Positions 20,977 through 24,082 of a DNA stretch of 24,082 nucleotides are shown piece by piece; within the stretch, counting starts at the first letter, position 1, and every line of letters starts with the position of its first letter. Origin of the DNA: a virus; the IMG/VR virus record IMGVR_UViG_3300038629_000383, positions 1 to 24,082 of that record; one strand, 5' to 3'. The translations under genes were made by a program, and so were the position numbers. The notes beneath the pieces are model-generated. The model was not told the origin of the DNA and did not search any database. It worked only from the letters and a program-made list of their open reading frames with translations.

Positions 20977-22538
20977 CGTAGTCCGGCTCTTTCAAATTCT
21001 ATCGTCATACCTGACATAGTGAATGTAGATTTTCCTACTGAGTCAAACCGCCAAGCATGTAACTCACCAGTAGTTCGGATATCAACTTTCCGCTGGGTAT
21101 TAGGATCAAATCTAACTGCTGGCTTCCATCTTACTGGAGAGTCAGGATAATCATGAGAACCGAATTGAACATCAACTAATCCAGGTCCTTCAATATGAGG
21201 ATAAACTCTTGTTATTGTAGTTACTTGTCTATCACTAATAAGAGGAAAGGCAATTCGTTCTATTCTACAATTGAAATCTCCATCAGGAGTAGGTGGATCC
21301 ATAATATATACTTTTTCAGCTATGGTATCAATGCCCATCATAGCACTATCAATAGGAGATTGAGAAGAAGAACTCCAAACCTTATTTTCGTCATCCCAAT
21401 CAGTGCTAATAGTATCCCATGTATCTGCAGCTATACTTTCAATGCCATAATTAGAAAAAGATATGTCGCCAGGAATATCTTTAACAGCCCAAGAATTGTC
21501 TTTCCAATTATATATGTATGCTATATTCGGATACGTTTCGCCAACTTCTGGAATACAAAACCAAGCTTCTTTAGCAATATTATTTCGTACTGCATAGCAA
21601 TTATTGTAATTAGATGTATCAAGTCTGTTGAATAATTCTTTTCTTATTCTATTGTGAATTATTGAATCTATTCTATTGCCGTCATTCATTACTATGTCGC
21701 CATCACCTAGTAAAAAATGAGTACCTTTTACTTCAACTATACAATTAGGAGTTAATAGACCAACAGTTGCTGATAGCTCTCTCCGCCTCCAGACAAACTC
21801 ATCATTTGTATAATCAAGAATGTTTATACCACTTTCAGAATATAGAGCAAATGCATCTCTTAGTGATTTACCGTCAAGCAAATCTCCATAATTACCACCG
21901 AGAGCAGATTTACCAGCTAAGAACGCTTCATCAGTTTCGTCCCATGTAGCGGGCAATCCGTTAATATCCGCTGGATGAGACCAGCGATATGAATCTGGGA
22001 ATTCAGTAGCTGATTCAGTTAGATTCAAAGCAAACAAAAAGTTCTTATGTGATCTCATTATTTTTGCATTATAGCCTTTATCAAGCCAAGTATTCGAACC
22101 GTCGAAATCTAAAGGCTGTAATATTTGTGTAATCTCCTGAGGAGCCCAATATTCAGGATGAGCTTGCGGATTATTAATTATTGGTATTTCACCAAGCAGA
22201 CAAGAAGACCAAAGTAATTCATCATTAGCACTAAGTGAACCATAACCTGCTGCGCTAGTTATATCAGTCCATACTGCGCCTGATAAAGCGTAAACTTTAG
22301 TTCTACCCATAACTACCCAAAAGTTATCAGCTAAAGCTCCTGTATGGAAAAGATTAGCAGGGAACCAACTAGCGGGAGCAGTAGCAAATTCAGCAACGCC
22401 TCCTTTTGGAATAATTGAGCCAGATGATATACGAAAATTTATCCCGTATGTGATAAACTCTGGAGGCAACGTCCAAGGCATAGGATCTGATGCTAGACCA
22501 TTGTTTCCAATATTATTAAGAATTAGTTGTTCAGGCAT
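20973..22538 (-). CDS. Tail nozzle / stabilisation-like protein, 521 residues
   Basis: The N-terminus reads MPEQLILNNIGNNGLASDPM followed by WTLPPEFITYGINFRISSGS. Podovirus tail tubular or stabilisation proteins begin in this way, with a stretch stating which virion parts are observed. Repeated beta-blade patterns follow (WVVMGRTKVYALSGAVW, FWVV, YAVRNNIAKEAWFCIPEV, YIYNWKDNSWAVKDIP), consistent with the propeller domain of T7 gp12-like nozzles, and a final beta domain near 420-521. It should form the lower tail tube and is co-transcribed with the fibre genes. Confidence 0.6.
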   Translation of the reverse strand: MPEQLILNNIGNNGLASDPMPWTLPPEFITYGINFRISSGSIIPKGGVAEFATAPASWFPANLFHTGALADNFWVVMGRTKVYALSGAVWTDITSAAGYGSLSANDELLWSSCLLGEIPIINNPQAHPEYWAPQEITQILQPLDFDGSNTWLDKGYNAKIMRSHKNFLFALNLTESATEFPDSYRWSHPADINGLPATWDETDEAFLAGKSALGGNYGDLLDGKSLRDAFALYSESGINILDYTNDEFVWRRRELSATVGLLTPNCIVEVKGTHFLLGDGDIVMNDGNRIDSIIHNRIRKELFNRLDTSNYNNCYAVRNNIAKEAWFCIPEVGETYPNIAYIYNWKDNSWAVKDIPGDISFSNYGIESIAADTWDTISTDWDDENKVWSSSSQSPIDSAMMGIDTIAEKVYIMDPPTPDGDFNCRIERIAFPLISDRQVTTITRVYPHIEGPGLVDVQFGSHDYPDSPVRWKPAVRFDPNTQRKVDIRTTGELHAWRFDSVGKSTFTMSGMTIEFERAGLR

Positions 22539-22549
22539 TTTATATCATC

Positions 22550-22825
22550 CTAAAAACACTGTGCAATTTCGGCCGGTGTAAGAGTTCTAGCGAATCTTCC
22601 ACTACCAGAAGTAGTTCTGTAAATACGATTTTTAAATTCTATAAATCTACCGTATTCAGTAGAAGTTGCTAAAGATCTTTCCTGATTAGAAGTTACAATC
22701 ATTTGATCGTCTTGTGGAATCCAATCCCGCTGGTCTAGTTCAGCTTCAAGCTCAGGAATAGTGATCTCACTACCCAAAAGCCTTTCGACAGTACTATGAA
22801 TAATATCTATATCATATTTAGCCAT
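22550..22825 (-). CDS. Small virion-region protein, 91 residues, unknown function
   Basis: ATG 22825 follows the end of the collar-type gene directly, with AAGGA about 13 bases upstream. The protein has an N-terminal helical part (HSTVERLLGSEITIPELEAE) and a mixed C-terminus (RFIEFKNRIYRTTSGSGRFA). No family is recognised. Between a fibre and the nozzle gene it is likely a tail component. Confidence 0.6.
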   Translation of the reverse strand: MAKYDIDIIHSTVERLLGSEITIPELEAELDQRDWIPQDDQMIVTSNQERSLATSTEYGRFIEFKNRIYRTTSGSGRFARTLTPAEIAQCF

Positions 22826-22826
22826 T

Positions 22827-23585
22827 TTAACTCATCCTTTGAATAAATGCGACTTTAGCGTAAGGAGGATGGTTTCGATTGGTACCGGAAACGCCTCCAC
22901 TAGCGGCACCAGAATTAGCAGAACTAGAAGCGCCAGAACTACCAGCACTAGAACCGCCAGAATTACCAGAGAAATTGGGCAGATTAACTGAGTGAGTATG
23001 CGCACCAGCGCTACCAGTATTATAGCTACCTGTGCTAGTAGCATTATCATTAAAGCCAGTACTTCCTGCGCTAGTACTACCAGGAACAGTATGCGTATGT
23101 GCCCCTCCTGAACCAGATGTTACAGAGGCATGATTATGAGCAATGCTATGGGTATGCGCGATAGTATGCGTATGCGCAATTGTATGAGTATGAGATATTA
23201 CAAAGGAATCATCGTAACCACCTGTATCCCCTAGTTCTCCTTCAGTCTCAGTCCCTTGCGGGTATTTGCCATTTAGATCAGGGGTTCCATTTGTACCATC
23301 ACATAGTTGCCAATTTGCTGGAATATTAGCAAATACGGCATTAAACATTACGATAGTGCCTATTGGTGTATTGTTATCCAATTGATCTTGAATTGCGCTA
23401 GTTACCCCATCTACGTAACTTAGTTCTACGTCACTTGCTGAGACTGCACCAGATATATTTGGTAGCGAAGCCTGTAGAACGTCTTTAAGAAGACGAAGAT
23501 GATCATCGCCTTTATTTACAGGGTCGCCACCAGTCGGCCACGATCCGTCAAGTTCATCGATATATGTTGCTGATTCTAAACCCAT
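22827..23585 (-). CDS. Tail-collar/fibre tip protein with His-Thr-His repeats
   Basis: GGAG lies 8 bases before ATG 23585. The 252-residue protein has an N-terminal stretch (GDPVNKGDDHLRLLKDVLQA) typical of fibre attachment regions, then GTIVMFNAV and IPANWQLCDGTNGTPDLNGK (about 88-107), a tail-collar domain signature. Residues 132-152 repeat HTHTIA three times, and HTH recurs near 163 and 196. Such HxH motifs in phage fibre tips bind metal ions along the trimer axis. The Ser/Gly/Ala-rich 200-240 region and a terminal PPYAKVAFIQR end the protein. It is a likely receptor-contacting tip. Confidence 0.75.
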   Translation of the reverse strand: MGLESATYIDELDGSWPTGGDPVNKGDDHLRLLKDVLQASLPNISGAVSASDVELSYVDGVTSAIQDQLDNNTPIGTIVMFNAVFANIPANWQLCDGTNGTPDLNGKYPQGTETEGELGDTGGYDDSFVISHTHTIAHTHTIAHTHSIAHNHASVTSGSGGAHTHTVPGSTSAGSTGFNDNATSTGSYNTGSAGAHTHSVNLPNFSGNSGGSSAGSSGASSSANSGAASGGVSGTNRNHPPYAKVAFIQRMS

Positions 23586-23594
23586 TATATTCTC

Positions 23595-24082
23595 CTAAGT
23601 ATCACATTTTATAGATTGGATGGAGGATGGGCTTTCGTCATTCCATTCATCCGTAGATTTGTTAACATTAGACCAGTTTCCGCTTGCAACGTTCTGGCCA
23701 CTCCAATTTGGATCATTACCACAATCATCTTCCCAGGATAATACCCGAAGCTGTATTGTTGGGATTTGTCCTATCCCAAGACCGGCACCGGCACCCGCAG
23801 TAAAGATATGTCCATTAGTTAGAACTCCTACTTGGCCAACGCCTAGTCCAGTACCGGCTGATGCAATAGCAGTAATTCCAGATCCTATATTCAATACTGG
23901 AACCTGACCTACTCCAGTTCCTGCTCCCGCTAAGGCAGTAGCAGTAAAATCTACTACAGAGGTTATATTCAAAGTAGGTACTTGTCCTACTCCAGAGCCA
24001 ATTCCTGCATTAGCAGTAAATTTATGACCGTGCGTTATAACTGGAGTTTGACCCACTCCAGAGCCAGCACCGGCTTGAGCTA
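23595..24082 (-). CDS. Repeat-containing fibre-type protein, 5' end outside window
   Basis: The frame is open to the right edge. GTG 24056 is only an internal codon, because upstream codons (AQAGAGSG) continue the repeat. Repeats of about 23-26 residues end in GVGQ(V/T)P (GSGVGQVPTLNI, GTGVGQVPVLNI, GLGVGQVGVL, GLGIGQIPTI), four or five copies, followed by a C-terminal cap with two Cys and SGQNVASGNWSNV. Regular Gly/Ala/Val repeats suggest a beta-structured shaft or head decoration. The gene is first of the visible late operon and much of it may lie outside. Confidence 0.6.
   Translation of the reverse strand, partial: AQAGAGSGVGQTPVITHGHKFTANAGIGSGVGQVPTLNITSVVDFTATALAGAGTGVGQVPVLNIGSGITAIASAGTGLGVGQVGVLTNGHIFTAGAGAGLGIGQIPTIQLRVLSWEDDCGNDPNWSGQNVASGNWSNVNKSTDEWNDESPSSIQSIKCDT

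Noticed and set aside
23130-23200. Short direct repeats that might suggest a CRISPR array
   Set aside because: The repeats are 18 bases, continuous without spacers, and encode HTHTIA units in a fibre gene.
15585-24082. Intergenic structured elements in the late operon
   Set aside because: Gaps are at most about 11 bases and contain only ribosome binding sites.

Overview
The window is part of the genome of a tailed, double-stranded DNA bacteriophage. It is AT-rich by eye. Shine-Dalgarno sites of the AGGAG/GGAG type stand before most genes, and genes are packed with ATGA or TAATG overlaps. The virion genes (acetyltransferase-like internal protein, ejection-type proteins, a nozzle-like tail protein, fibres) suggest a podovirus-like particle. 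No integrase, repressor, RNA polymerase, terminase, portal or capsid gene is visible, so host, taxonomy and lifestyle are open. No tRNA or CRISPR array was found.

Layout. (1) 1-515: the start of a leftward gene (weak primase-like resemblance) and a divergent promoter region. (2) 516-2529: small early proteins, mostly of unknown role. (3) 2529-7006: a recombination/replication block with a Sak4-like ATPase, a DUF669 single-strand-binding-like protein, a Cas4/RecB-type nuclease, a 29-residue membrane peptide, a coiled-coil protein and a superfamily 2 helicase. (4) 7155-11607: an unknown 201-residue protein, a DUF3310 protein, a DnaQ-type exonuclease and a family C (DnaE-type) DNA polymerase. 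(5) 11604-15584: nucleotide and DNA metabolism, namely an HD phosphohydrolase (YfbR-like), a divergent ThyX-like protein, a nucleoside 2-deoxyribosyltransferase-like protein, an ATP-dependent ligase with a WGR-like N-terminus, and three small proteins. (6) 15585-24082, leftward: virion genes from a small membrane protein through ejection proteins to tail and fibre genes. The last one runs off the right edge.

How it works together. The rightward genes would make dNTPs and copy, recombine and seal phage DNA with the phage's own polymerase, proofreading exonuclease, helicase, nuclease, annealing ATPase, SSB-like protein and ligase. The leftward genes build the tail and the proteins ejected with the DNA. 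The two gene sets converge and abut at 15584/15585.

The most unusual layer is non-coding. The rightward operon is nearly gapless except for six gaps (about 1241-1313, 1503-1605, 3527-3702, 4156-4276, 7007-7154, 7761-7961), and every one holds strong inverted repeats. The best is at 4190-4258: two perfect 11-bp inverted repeats interleaved as A-B-A'-B', the arrangement of an H-type RNA pseudoknot. It lies between the SSB-like gene and the nuclease gene. Another gap folds into a two-tier 10+10 bp hairpin just before the SSB-like gene, and a third holds three consecutive hairpins. These look like an undescribed family of phage RNA elements. All structures were paired by eye.
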